From Merdimmobilis hominis (lineage in GTDB: Bacteria > Bacillota > Clostridia > Oscillospirales > Ruminococcaceae): 64,000 bases of DNA. Position 1 is the stretch's first letter, and each line of letters starts with the position of its first letter. The translations under genes were made by a program, and so were the position numbers. The notes beneath the pieces are model-generated. The model made no database searches. It was not told the DNA's origin and worked only from the letters and a program-made list of their open reading frames with translations. The stretch lies in the NCBI RefSeq assembly GCF_021109255.1, contig NZ_JAJODG010000003.1, one strand, 5' to 3'. Of the stretch, positions 35,304 to 43,532 are shown one piece after another.

Positions 35304-35753
35304 ATGAGTATGATTGCGGAGGGTTTGACCCACCTGGAAAAAGAACTGCTCCTGGCTGTGCGGGACTGCAACCGCTTCCCCATTGGCCGGTTTGAACTGC
35401 ACAGCACCAAGGAGTCATCCTTGGTTTCTACCGCGCTGGACAACGTGGTCATTGAACGCTCAGATGATTCGATGGAGCAGGTGAAGACCATCGGTTCCGC
35501 CCTTGCCTCCCTGGAGGAGAAGGGGTTGGTTTTCCTGGATTACGACCTTAAAATCCGGGTGGTGTCGGATTATGACGCCATCGCCAACAGCGATTTGTTC
35601 GCCCAGTTTTGCCAAATGGCTGAGGATGCCCAGCTGCATCCGGAGTTTTTGTTTGACCGGGCGGAATTGTGCAAAGGGCTTGCCAAAATCACTGTCAAAG
35701 GGGAGCGGGTGGCAAAGTCTCTCCATCCCCGCATCAAGGTGAAGCAGCGGTAG
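35304..35753 (+). CDS. Hypothetical protein
   Basis: 149-residue soluble protein, mostly helical, with a middle part (LASLEEKGLVFLDYDLKIRVVS) that resembles a wing of a winged helix. AAGAGGTG precedes the ATG at 35304. It stands alone between a minus-strand ATPase and a terminator. No family recognised. Confidence 0.65.
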   Translation: MSMIAEGLTHLEKELLLAVRDCNRFPIGRFELHSTKESSLVSTALDNVVIERSDDSMEQVKTIGSALASLEEKGLVFLDYDLKIRVVSDYDAIANSDLFAQFCQMAEDAQLHPEFLFDRAELCKGLAKITVKGERVAKSLHPRIKVKQR

Positions 35754-35800
35754 TCCCCGGGCATTTGGGGAAACCGCGCTGATCCGGCTGAAATGCAGAT

Positions 35801-35850
35801 AAAGCCGTCCATTTGGGAAAATAAAGCCCTAAGGGTTGGTCGGCTTTTTT
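35801..35850 (+). terminator. Likely terminator after the 35.3-kb gene
   Basis: AAAGCCG (35801-35807) pairs with CGGCTTT (35841-35847), with an inner CCCTAAGGG hairpin, and T run to 35850. The rest of 35754-36017 shows no gene. Confidence 0.5.
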
Positions 35851-36017
35851 ATAAGATGGTGCGCTCCGGGGCGGATGGCAAGCAGAAGTTTTGCATTGCC
35901 GCCGCCCAAACTTCGTTATTCTCTTTTGCCTCCCTGCTGAATAAAAGGGAGCGGCACAGGGGGAAAACGACCCTTCCGCGCCGTGTGAGCTGTGAGGCTT
36001 CCTCGGCGTGGCAACAG

Positions 36018-36059
36018 AAAATGGCCGGCCTTCCCCAACATGGGAAGGCCGGCCATTTT
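36018..36059 (-). terminator. Strong hairpin terminator of the uracil-DNA glycosylase gene
   Basis: A perfect 18-bp inverted repeat (36018-36035 with 36042-36059) with a six-base loop and A/T flanks, 16 bases past the glycosylase stop. It can act on both strands. Confidence 0.85.
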
Positions 36060-36075
36060 AGCGCAGTGGTTATAT

Positions 36076-36648
36076 TTAATAAGTATGGGTACAGACTTCA
36101 TTGATTTTTTCCCGCAGCTTCTGGAAATCCTCCAAAGCGGCGGGTTTGTTTGCTGGGTTGCGCAGAAGGGCGGCAGGGTGGAAGGTGCCCATCATCCAAA
36201 CCCCGTTTTTGAGAGAGAATTCCCCATGCTGGCGGGTGACCTTAAAATCGGGGGAGATGATGTATTGGGCGGCGATCCGCCCCAGGCAGACGATGATTTT
36301 AGGCCGGATGATAGCCACCTGGTTGCGCAAATAGCCGATGCAGGCGCTGACCTCATCAGGCTGAGGATCTCGGTTCTTGGGCGGGCGGCATTTGACCATA
36401 TTGCCGATGTAGATATTCTTCTCCCGGGAAAGGTCTACCGCTGCCAGGTACTTGTCCAGCAGCTGGCCAGCGCGGCCCACAAAGGGTTCGCCCTGCAAAT
36501 CCTCGTTTTCACCGGGCCCTTCCCCAATGAACAGGATTTCCGCCTGGGGATTGCCTACCCCAAACACCACGTTGTTGCGGGTCTCACAAAGTTTGCAGTT
36601 CCGGCATTGACTCGCCAGTTGTTCCAGTTCTTCCATGGATTGCAGCAT
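36076..36648 (-). CDS. Uracil-DNA glycosylase, family 4 (4Fe-4S)
   Basis: Removes uracil from DNA as the first step of base-excision repair. The 190-residue protein has the family-4 cluster cysteines C15-x2-C18, KCRPP and ACIGYL. The catalytic loop is GEGPGENEDLQGEPFVGRAG (about residues 43-62) and the uracil-contact motif HPAALLRNP near residue 157. AAAGGAG is 11 bases before the ATG. No upstream partner is obvious. Confidence 0.95.
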   Translation of the reverse strand: MLQSMEELEQLASQCRNCKLCETRNNVVFGVGNPQAEILFIGEGPGENEDLQGEPFVGRAGQLLDKYLAAVDLSREKNIYIGNMVKCRPPKNRDPQPDEVSACIGYLRNQVAIIRPKIIVCLGRIAAQYIISPDFKVTRQHGEFSLKNGVWMMGTFHPAALLRNPANKPAALEDFQKLREKINEVCTHTY

Positions 36649-36693
36649 AAGGGGGAAAGCTCCTTTCTTGCTCCCTCAAGGCATTTTGTTCCT

Positions 36694-37089
36694 TTACAGG
36701 GATATGAATGGCTTGGTTTTGGGGATAATATAGGACTGCATGCCTTTTTGGCAGCCGTTCTTTTCATAGAAGGGTTCGACCCCCGGCTGCGCGCCGAAGT
36801 ACAGAAGCGTGGGGGCGTGGGTTTTGGCCAGATTTAAAAGTTGGCTTCCGATTCCCTGTTTTTGAAACTCCGGCAACACCAGCAGCTCGGTGATGGTGCC
36901 AAAATAATATCCGTCGGAGAGAATGCGGAGGCACCCGATCAGCCGTTCCCCTTGATAGGCGGTGATATTCTGTGTTTTTTCCAGGGCGATCCGGGTCTTT
37001 TCCAGATCATACTCGCCTGGCCAAACCTGGTTGGCCAGGGTGAGAAAGGCCTCTGGGGAAAGGGATTGGTCGTCAGCGATGTATTTCAC
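36694..37089 (-). CDS. GNAT-family N-acetyltransferase
   Basis: 131-residue acetyltransferase with the acetyl-CoA-binding motif VLPEFQKQGIGSQLLNLA (about residues 70-87), the C-terminal FYEKNGC motif and strand ITELLVLP. The GTG at 37089 has AAAGGAGG nine bases upstream; a longer reading to 37254 would run into unrelated sequence. The substrate cannot be told. It is divergent from copA. Confidence 0.85.
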   Translation of the reverse strand: MKYIADDQSLSPEAFLTLANQVWPGEYDLEKTRIALEKTQNITAYQGERLIGCLRILSDGYYFGTITELLVLPEFQKQGIGSQLLNLAKTHAPTLLYFGAQPGVEPFYEKNGCQKGMQSYIIPKTKPFISL

Positions 37090-37238
37090 AGGAGCCTTCC
37101 TCCTTTCAAAATCCTCGTAAAGTGAGACGGCCGCCGTCCAAAACCAGGGCAAGCCGAATACAACCATTTTATCACCGGCGTACCTGGAATGCAAGGAGGG
37201 CAGACGGTGTACAGGGGAAGAAGAATCCCAAAAGGGTC

Positions 37239-37267
37239 TTGACAAATCCCCCAAGAGGGGATATATT
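37239..37267 (+). promoter_or_regulatory. Sigma-A promoter of copA-csoR
   Basis: TTGACA (37239-37244), 17 bases and TATATT (37262-37267), about 47 bases upstream of copA. Confidence 0.85.
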
Positions 37268-37298
37268 GAAGAAAATACACCCCCCTGGGGTGGGGAGT
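37246..37298 (+). promoter_or_regulatory. Candidate CsoR operators of the copper operon
   Basis: Two C/G-rich dyads overlap the promoter: ATCCCC-N5-GGGGAT at 37246-37262, filling the spacer between -35 and -10, and CACCCC-N3-GGGGTG at 37278-37292 within an ATAC...GAGT context just after the expected start. Such C/G-rich palindromes are typical of CsoR sites, and csoR is encoded in the same operon, so autoregulation by copper is likely. Confidence 0.6.
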
Positions 37299-37313
37299 AA
37301 AGGAGTTGAAAGA

Positions 37314-39881
37314 ATGTCCAGTCAAAAGTTCGATGTCATGGGCATGACCTGTTCGGCATGTTCTGCCCATGTGGATAAAAGCGTGCGAAAACTGCCCGGT
37401 GTAAAGGAGGTCAACGTCAACCTCTTGGCCAACAATATGACGGTGGAGTATGACCCTGCCGCAGTGGATGAAAACGCCATCATCAAAGCGGTGCAGGATG
37501 GGGGCTACGATGCAGTGGTCCACCAAAAACAAAGTTCCGCTGGCAAAGGCAAGGAGCGCCCGGTGGACACCGCCAAAGCGGAGATCGACAGCATGAAGCG
37601 GAGGCTCATCGTATCCTTCCTCTTTTCGGTGCCGCTGTTCTACATCTCCATGGGGCATATGATGGGCTGGCCCCTGCCGGATTTCTTCCACGGCAACGGG
37701 AACGCCATCACCTTTGCCTTTACCCAGTTCCTGCTGGTGCTGCCGGTGGCCATCGTCAATGAAAAGTACTTCCGAGTGGGGTTCAAGACCTTGTTCAAAG
37801 GCTCTCCCAACATGGATTCCCTCATCGCCATCGGCTCTACCGCCGCCATTGTCTACGGTGTGTATGCCATTTATAAGATCGGCTACGGCTTGGGCCATGG
37901 GGACATGGCTTTGGTCAGCCAGTACAGTATGGACCTGTATTTTGAGTCGGCAGCTATGATTTTGACCCTGATCACCTTGGGCAAATTCTTTGAGGCCAGG
38001 GCCAAGGGGAAAACCAGCGAGGCCATCACCAAACTGGTGGATTTGGCCCCCAAAACCGCCTTGGTGGAGCGCTCTGGCCAGGAGGTGGAGATCCCAGTGG
38101 AAGAGGTTCTCCCCGGCGATGTGGTCATCGTCAAACCCGGCCAGACTGTCCCGGTGGACGGGGTGGTGCTGGAAGGACAGAGCGCTGTGGATGAATCCGC
38201 CCTCACCGGTGAGAGCATCCCGGTGGAAAAACAGCCTGGCGACAAGGTCACCGGCGCCAGCATCAACAAATCCGGTTACTTTAAAATGCAGGCCACCAAG
38301 GTGGGGGACGATACCGCCCTCTCCCAGATTATACGCCTGGTGGAGGAGGCCAGCTCCTCCAAAGCGCCCATCGCCAAGATGGCTGACAAGGTCAGCGGCG
38401 TGTTTGTGCCCATCGTCATCGCGGTGGCCCTTATCGCCACCATCGGCTGGCTGCTGGCCGGCCAATCCTTCGAGTTTGCCCTCTCCATCGGCATTTCGGT
38501 GCTGGTGATCTCCTGCCCCTGCGCCCTGGGCCTGGCCACCCCCACCGCTATCATGGTGGGCACCGGCAAAGGGGCGGAGAACGGCATTTTGATCAAATCC
38601 GCCGAGGCGCTGGAAGTGGCCCACAGCATCGGGACTGTGGTGCTGGATAAAACCGGAACTATCACCGAAGGCAAGCCCCGGGTCACCGACCTGGTCTGCG
38701 CCGCTGGGGTCAGCGAGGAGCAGCTGCTGACAGTGGCAGCCTCCCTGGAGAAGCCCTCGGAGCACCCCTTGGCCGAAGCCATTGTAGCGGGCGCCAAAGA
38801 GCGCGGCATTGAGCCTGCCCCCACCACCGGCTTCACCGCCACCGCGGGCCAGGGCATCTCCGGCCGGATGGACGGAGCCCTCTACTACGCCGGCAACCGC
38901 CGCCTGATGGAGGCCCAGAGCATCCCCGCAGGCAGCTTTGCCAAGGAGGAGGAACGCCTCGCCCAGGAGGGCAAGACGCCCCTCTACTTCGCCTCCCAGG
39001 AGAAGGTGCTGGGACTCATCGCCGTGGCTGACACGGTGAAACCCACCAGTGCGGCGGCCATTGCCGAGCTGGACGCCATGGGCATTGACGTGGTCATGCT
39101 CACCGGCGACAACAAGCGCACTGCCGCCGCCATCCAGAAGCAGCTGGGCATCAAAAAGGTCATCGCCGAAGTGATGCCCCAGGACAAGGAGAAGGAGGTC
39201 CGCGCCCTCCAAGAGGGAGGCCGTAAAGTGGCCATGGTGGGCGACGGGATCAACGACGCCCCGGCCCTGGCCCGGGCGGACGTGGGCATCGCCATCGGCG
39301 CAGGCACCGACGTGGCCATCGAATCCGCCGACATCGTGCTGATGAAGAGCGACCTTCTGGACGTGGTCACCGCCATCCAGCTGTCCAAATCCACCATCCG
39401 CAACATCAAGGAGAACCTGTTTTGGGCCCTTTTCTACAACTCCATCGGCATCCCGCTTGCCACCGGCGTATTCTTCAACTCCTTCGGTTGGAAGCTGAAC
39501 CCCATGTTTGGCGCCGCCGCCATGAGCATGAGTTCGGTCTGCGTGGTTTCCAACGCCCTGCGGCTCAAGCTCTTCAAACCCAAGTTCCATAAAAACCAGC
39601 AGCTGAAGGCAACTGAGGCTGTGGTGGAAACCCACACCATAATAGAAACAACGGAAGAAAAAGGAGAAACTGCTATGAAAAAGACCATGATGATTGAAGG
39701 CATGATGTGCGCCCACTGTTCCGGCCGGGTGGAAAAAGCCCTGAACGCCATCGATGGCGTCACCGCCAAGGTGGATTTGGAAGCCAAAACCGCCCACATC
39801 CAACTCTCCAAAGAGGTGAGCGACGAGACCCTGAAAAACGCCGTCACCGAAGCGGGCTATGAAGTGGTCGGCCTAGAGTAA
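37314..39881 (+). CDS. copA: Copper-exporting P1B-type ATPase with fused C-terminal HMA domain
   Basis: Exports Cu(I) from the cytosol. From ATG 37314 (AAAGGAG upstream) it is 855 residues: N-terminal heavy-metal-associated domain with GMTCSAC (about residues 10-16); transmembrane core with the metal-gate SCPCALG (about 399-405); DKTGT phosphorylation motif (about 444); TGDN; GDGINDAP (about 642-649). Unusually a second HMA domain with GMMCAHC (from about residue 788) is fused to the C-terminus by a Thr/Glu-rich linker, with its own ribosome-binding site (see 39675). CsoR follows 21 bases on. Confidence 0.95.
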   Translation: MSSQKFDVMGMTCSACSAHVDKSVRKLPGVKEVNVNLLANNMTVEYDPAAVDENAIIKAVQDGGYDAVVHQKQSSAGKGKERPVDTAKAEIDSMKRRLIVSFLFSVPLFYISMGHMMGWPLPDFFHGNGNAITFAFTQFLLVLPVAIVNEKYFRVGFKTLFKGSPNMDSLIAIGSTAAIVYGVYAIYKIGYGLGHGDMALVSQYSMDLYFESAAMILTLITLGKFFEARAKGKTSEAITKLVDLAPKTALVERSGQEVEIPVEEVLPGDVVIVKPGQTVPVDGVVLEGQSAVDESALTGESIPVEKQPGDKVTGASINKSGYFKMQATKVGDDTALSQIIRLVEEASSSKAPIAKMADKVSGVFVPIVIAVALIATIGWLLAGQSFEFALSIGISVLVISCPCALGLATPTAIMVGTGKGAENGILIKSAEALEVAHSIGTVVLDKTGTITEGKPRVTDLVCAAGVSEEQLLTVAASLEKPSEHPLAEAIVAGAKERGIEPAPTTGFTATAGQGISGRMDGALYYAGNRRLMEAQSIPAGSFAKEEERLAQEGKTPLYFASQEKVLGLIAVADTVKPTSAAAIAELDAMGIDVVMLTGDNKRTAAAIQKQLGIKKVIAEVMPQDKEKEVRALQEGGRKVAMVGDGINDAPALARADVGIAIGAGTDVAIESADIVLMKSDLLDVVTAIQLSKSTIRNIKENLFWALFYNSIGIPLATGVFFNSFGWKLNPMFGAAAMSMSSVCVVSNALRLKLFKPKFHKNQQLKATEAVVETHTIIETTEEKGETAMKKTMMIEGMMCAHCSGRVEKALNAIDGVTAKVDLEAKTAHIQLSKEVSDETLKNAVTEAGYEVVGLE
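39675..39881 (+). CDS. Possible separately translated CopZ-like copper chaperone within copA
   Basis: AAAAAGGAG at 39658-39666 lies eight bases before an in-frame ATG at 39675, which would give a 68-residue HMA protein (MKKTMMIEGMMCAHCSG...) with the same C-terminus as CopA. The site is as strong as those of the true gene starts nearby. It looks like a former copZ gene joined in frame to copA that may still be made as a free chaperone. Whether it is translated alone is inference. Confidence 0.5.
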   Translation: MKKTMMIEGMMCAHCSGRVEKALNAIDGVTAKVDLEAKTAHIQLSKEVSDETLKNAVTEAGYEVVGLE

Positions 39882-39902
39882 TATATAAGGGGAATATACA
39901 AC

Positions 39903-40166
39903 ATGAAAGCAGACCGAGACAAAATCACCCGGCTTCTGAAAACAGCCAGGGGGCAGATGGACGGCATCTTGAAAATGGTGGAGGAGGACCGCTACTGTGT
40001 GGACATCTCCAACCAGCTGCTGGCCACCGAATCCATCCTGCGCAAAGCCAACAAGGAGATCATCCGGGCCCACATGTCCCACTGCGTCAAGGACGCATTT
40101 GAGACGGGGGATGCAGAAGAGAAGGTGGATGAGATCATCGCCATCCTGGATAAGATGTCTAAATAA
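39903..40166 (+). CDS. csoR: Copper-sensing transcriptional repressor CsoR
   Basis: 87-residue CsoR/RcnR-family (DUF156) repressor, all helical. Cu(I) ligands are at the canonical spacing: C32, H57 and C61, in YCVDI and RAHMSHC. It begins with the DNA-binding RLLKTARGQMDGI helix. It lies just downstream of copA, whose promoter carries C/G-rich dyads, so a copper-relieved feedback loop is expected. Confidence 0.95.
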   Translation: MKADRDKITRLLKTARGQMDGILKMVEEDRYCVDISNQLLATESILRKANKEIIRAHMSHCVKDAFETGDAEEKVDEIIAILDKMSK

Positions 40167-40181
40167 TGAGGAGGGAACCCA

Positions 40182-41390
40182 ATGGGTATTAAAACCGCAT
40201 ATCAAGGTTACCAGCCCTATTCCTATCTGGAGGCGGGCAAAGATTATGAGCCTTTTTCCCTGGAAGAGTGGAACTGGGCAGGGGAGTACCGCCTACCCTT
40301 GGATGAAAACCAGGAGGAGCGGGTCCGCCGCTTGGCCAAGGAGAGTGTCATCATCTCCCTTCATGACCACCTGGTCCGCTTCCCCAAAAACATGACCGAG
40401 AAGGAAATCGGCGATTACAATCGAAGCGGCCGCAACGTCTCGGATTATGAGGCCCTTTCCCATTCCTGCCTGGACTGTGTGTTCGACAACATGATGGATG
40501 GCCTCAACACCATCTCCTCCAAATGGGGATGGAAGTGGCAGGACATCCTTCACGACCTGGGCATGCGCCTGTGCGACATCGCCCACCAGGATTTCCTCAT
40601 CCACTGCCGCACCACCGAAGACATCCTGCGGGCCCACCGGGAGGGGAAGATCGCCTGGGTTGCCGCCATCGAGGGGGCTGCCCCCATTGAGAATGACCCC
40701 GACCGCATCGACATCCTCTACGGCTTGGGGGTGCGCCTTCTGGGGCTTGTGTACTCGGAGCAGAACGCCCTGGGCAGCGGCATCAAAGAGGTAAACGACG
40801 GCGGCCTCACCCGCTTCGGCAAGGTCTGTGTGGAGCGGATGAACAAGGTGGGGATGCTCATCGATATCTCCCACTGCGGGCCCCAGACCGCCCTGGATGC
40901 GGCCAATTTCTCCAAGGAGCCCATTGTGGGCAGCCATGTGGGCGCCCGGGCTTTGTGGGACAGCAAACGCCTCTGCGACGACCGGCTGCTCAAAGCCATC
41001 GCGGAGAAAGGGGGGCTTGTCTGTGTGGAGGCCGCGCCCCACACAACCATGACCCATACAGCCAACACCCATGACCTGGAATCGGTGATGGAACACTTTG
41101 AATACATGGCAAACCTGGTGGGTATCGACCACGTTGGCTTTGGCCCGGACACCATGTTCGGCGACCATGTGGGGGTACACCACGCCTTTGCCAAAACCCT
41201 CTCCACCAAGGTGATATTAGGCGATGTCTCTTACAAAGAAGTCCCCTATGTCAAGGGGATGGAGAACCCCACCGAGGCCATGTGGAACGCCCTGCGCTGG
41301 CTGGTCAAACACGGCTACAGCGACAGCGACATCCAAAAGGTGTTAGGCGGCAACGCCCTGCGGGTCCTCCGCCAGGTTTGGAAAGCCTAG
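40182..41390 (+). CDS. Membrane dipeptidase homologue (peptidase M19)
   Basis: 402-residue TIM-barrel metallohydrolase of the renal dipeptidase family, which cleaves dipeptides, including D-amino-acid ones. Expected ligands are seen in modified form: SLHDHLV instead of DGHxD, AIEGAAP, DISHCG, GSHVGAR and HVGFGPD. The variant motifs suggest an unusual subfamily. It starts 15 bases after csoR and ends in a strong terminator, so it may be co-transcribed with the copper genes. The link to copper is unclear. Confidence 0.85.
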   Translation: MGIKTAYQGYQPYSYLEAGKDYEPFSLEEWNWAGEYRLPLDENQEERVRRLAKESVIISLHDHLVRFPKNMTEKEIGDYNRSGRNVSDYEALSHSCLDCVFDNMMDGLNTISSKWGWKWQDILHDLGMRLCDIAHQDFLIHCRTTEDILRAHREGKIAWVAAIEGAAPIENDPDRIDILYGLGVRLLGLVYSEQNALGSGIKEVNDGGLTRFGKVCVERMNKVGMLIDISHCGPQTALDAANFSKEPIVGSHVGARALWDSKRLCDDRLLKAIAEKGGLVCVEAAPHTTMTHTANTHDLESVMEHFEYMANLVGIDHVGFGPDTMFGDHVGVHHAFAKTLSTKVILGDVSYKEVPYVKGMENPTEAMWNALRWLVKHGYSDSDIQKVLGGNALRVLRQVWKA

Positions 41391-41412
41391 GGCAAACGAT
41401 GGAATACAAAGC

Positions 41413-41449
41413 AATCCCCGCCTCCCAATTGGGAGACGGGGATTTTTTT
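41413..41449 (+). terminator. Terminator after the dipeptidase gene
   Basis: A 13-bp stem with one C-A mismatch and a four-base loop, followed by seven T (41443-41449). It also lies past the MarR stop on the other strand. Confidence 0.9.
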
Positions 41450-41462
41450 CATGCCCGCAGGA

Positions 41463-41936
41463 TCAGCGGTTTTTTTCCATGAGGGAAGAAAGGTGCTCCA
41501 ATACCTCATTAAGCTTGTTTTCCACACAGATGCACTCCTCTTGGGTGAGGGTGCTGGCAGCCAGGCAGGTGATCTCCCGCTGGATGGCGATGCTCTCCTG
41601 GGCCAGCTCTTCCCCCCTGGGGGTCACATACAGGTGCACGAGGCGCTTGTCTTCCTGGTCAGGAATGCGGGTGATAAGGCCTTCCTGTTCCAGCTGTTTC
41701 AAAGTTTTGGACACCATGACCTTGCTCACCGACAGGAGGCAAGCCAACTCGTTTTGGCTCATCCCTGGGCGGCGCAGAATGTTGATCAAGTGGGTGGAGG
41801 TCAGATTGGTCAGCCCGAGGGGCTGTAGCCGCTCGTTGACACAGTTGCAATGGACGCGGGATATTTTGGCGATCAGCCGGCTGATGCGGTTGGCGCTTTC
41901 CTCCCGGGAAAACTGGGGTTCTTGTTGTTGTTCCAT
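41463..41936 (-). CDS. MarR-family transcriptional regulator
   Basis: 157-residue winged-helix regulator with the helix-turn-helix MSQNELACLLSVSKVMVSKTLKQLE and the wing IPDQEDKRLVHLYVTPRGEEL. AAAGGA precedes the ATG at 41936. It is divergent from the tandem M20D genes, so it may control them; the 295-base shared region carries the promoter of the hydrolases. Confidence 0.92.
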   Translation of the reverse strand: MEQQQEPQFSREESANRISRLIAKISRVHCNCVNERLQPLGLTNLTSTHLINILRRPGMSQNELACLLSVSKVMVSKTLKQLEQEGLITRIPDQEDKRLVHLYVTPRGEELAQESIAIQREITCLAASTLTQEECICVENKLNEVLEHLSSLMEKNR

Positions 41937-42151
41937 CGGCCGGGTCCTTTCTCATGTGAAGTGGGGTGGTCATCTCTTTCCCCAGTATACGGCAAATTTG
42001 GCAAAATGGAAAGGGGAAAAGGGGCCTTTTGGGGAATTTGCGCAGAAGAAAATGGATTGCCGGCTTCTAAGACTGGGGACGCAGTTTTCTAACTTCTCCA
42101 AAAGTTTACCGGATATCCATGGAAAAACTGCGGAATATTCCCACTTTATCC

Positions 42152-42180
42152 TTTACTTTTGCAAGTTGATTCGCTATAAT
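42152..42180 (+). promoter_or_regulatory. Sigma-A promoter of the tandem M20D genes
   Basis: TTTACT (42152-42157), 17 bases, perfect TATAAT (42175-42180), 52 bases before the first hydrolase. The rest of the divergent region (41937-42151) shows no gene. Confidence 0.7.
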
Positions 42181-42231
42181 AAATAAAAACCTATCCACCC
42201 ATAGACAGAGATAAAGAGAGAGGGATTACCA

Positions 42232-43398
42232 ATGAACAACATCAGAGAAATGGCACATAACCTACAGGCGGAGACCATCGCCTTCCGCCGCGACCTGCAC
42301 AAAAACCCCGAACCTAGCATGGAGGAGTTCCGCACCACCGATAAGGTGGCCGCTGCTTTGGACGCCATGGGCGTGAGCTACCGCCGTCTGGACCCCACCG
42401 GCGTTATTGCTGAGGTCAAAGGCACCAAATCCAATTCCGACAAGATCGTCGCCCTGCGGGCTGACATGGACGCCTTGAGCATCCAGGAGAAAACCGACTA
42501 CGAGTTCAAGAGCATCAACGACGGCATCATGCACGCCTGTGGCCATGATACCCACACCTCCATGCTGCTGAGCGCCGTGAAGATTGCAAATTCCATCAAA
42601 GACCAGTTCAGCGGCACCATCCGCTTTATCTTCCAGCCCGGTGAGGAAGTCGCCAAAGGCGCCAAGGCTGTCTGCGCCCAGGGCGGTATGGACGGCGTCG
42701 ACGCCATCTTCGGTATCCACGCCGCTGTCCAGACCCCTGTTGGCAAACTGCTGGCCTGCTACGGCCCCAGCCATGCCGCCACCGACCGCTATTCTGTGGT
42801 CATCAAAGGCAAGGCCTGCCACGGCGCAGCTCCCCAGACCGGCATGGATGCTACTGTCTGCGGTGCTGCTATGGTTATGAACCTGCAAACCATGGTCAGC
42901 CGGGAATTCAGCCCCATGGATCCCCTGGTGGTCACCGTAGGTTCCTTCCACTCCGGCAGCCGGTTCAACATCGTTTCCGGAGAGGCTGTCCTGGAGGGCA
43001 CCATCCGCTCCTTCAGCCGGGAAGTTCACGAGCAGATCCCTGTGGTTCTCAAGAGAATCTGTGAGGAGACCGCCAAGACCTTCCGCTGCACCGCTGAGGT
43101 GGATTACGACGCCATCACCGAAGTGCTGATCAACGACAAAGAGATGATCGACCTGGGCCTGGAGGCCGCAGCCAAGATCACTGACGCAGAGCACATTGGT
43201 TTGAAAGCCCAGGCCATGGGCGGCGAGGACTTCTCTGAATACACCAAATACGCCCCTGCGGCGTTCTTCAGCTTGGGTGTGGGCGGCCAGTGGCCCGGTC
43301 ACAGCGACCACTACGAAGCGGATGAGGACGCCTTTGAAACCGGCGTGGCTTTCTATGTCCAGGTAGCCCTGGACGCACTGGAGAAACTCTCCAAATAA
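42232..43398 (+). CDS. M20D-family amidohydrolase (tandem copy 1)
   Basis: 388-residue cytosolic metalloenzyme of the IAA-amino-acid/hippurate/N-acyl-amino-acid hydrolase group. N-terminal FRRDLHKNPE, metal-site HACGHDTHTSM (Cys103 and His105), FQPGEEVAKGAK with the catalytic Glu, GIHAAVQTPVG and a C-terminal GGEDFSEY. It likely splits N-acyl amino acids; the acyl group is unknown. It is followed 134 bases on by a close paralogue. A MarR regulator is divergent. Confidence 0.92.
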   Translation: MNNIREMAHNLQAETIAFRRDLHKNPEPSMEEFRTTDKVAAALDAMGVSYRRLDPTGVIAEVKGTKSNSDKIVALRADMDALSIQEKTDYEFKSINDGIMHACGHDTHTSMLLSAVKIANSIKDQFSGTIRFIFQPGEEVAKGAKAVCAQGGMDGVDAIFGIHAAVQTPVGKLLACYGPSHAATDRYSVVIKGKACHGAAPQTGMDATVCGAAMVMNLQTMVSREFSPMDPLVVTVGSFHSGSRFNIVSGEAVLEGTIRSFSREVHEQIPVVLKRICEETAKTFRCTAEVDYDAITEVLINDKEMIDLGLEAAAKITDAEHIGLKAQAMGGEDFSEYTKYAPAAFFSLGVGGQWPGHSDHYEADEDAFETGVAFYVQVALDALEKLSK

Positions 43399-43411
43399 GA
43401 CGGTTTTGCAG

Positions 43412-43452
43412 GGCAGAGGAGGGGGAATTTCCTTCCTCTGCCTTGTCAATTT
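43412..43452 (+). terminator. Hairpin between the two M20D genes
   Basis: GGCAGAGGA (43412-43420) pairs with TCCTCTGCC (43434-43442), followed by the AT-rich TTGTCAATTTT. It may act as a partial terminator. Confidence 0.5.
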
Positions 43453-43532
43453 TGGCCGGCAGTTGGGCCATATATCACCCCGAACCGAGAAAGAGAAACA
43501 GGGCGGGGATAAAAAGAAAGAGGGACTGACCT

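Noticed and set aside
37239..37267. MerR-type (CueR) copper promoter
   Set aside because: Spacer is 17 bases, not 19-20, and csoR rather than a MerR gene is in the operon.
37086..39803. 905-codon minus-strand open frame opposite copA
   Set aside because: It is the antisense shadow of copA, His/Gly-rich, without motifs. The plus frame has all P-type ATPase signatures.
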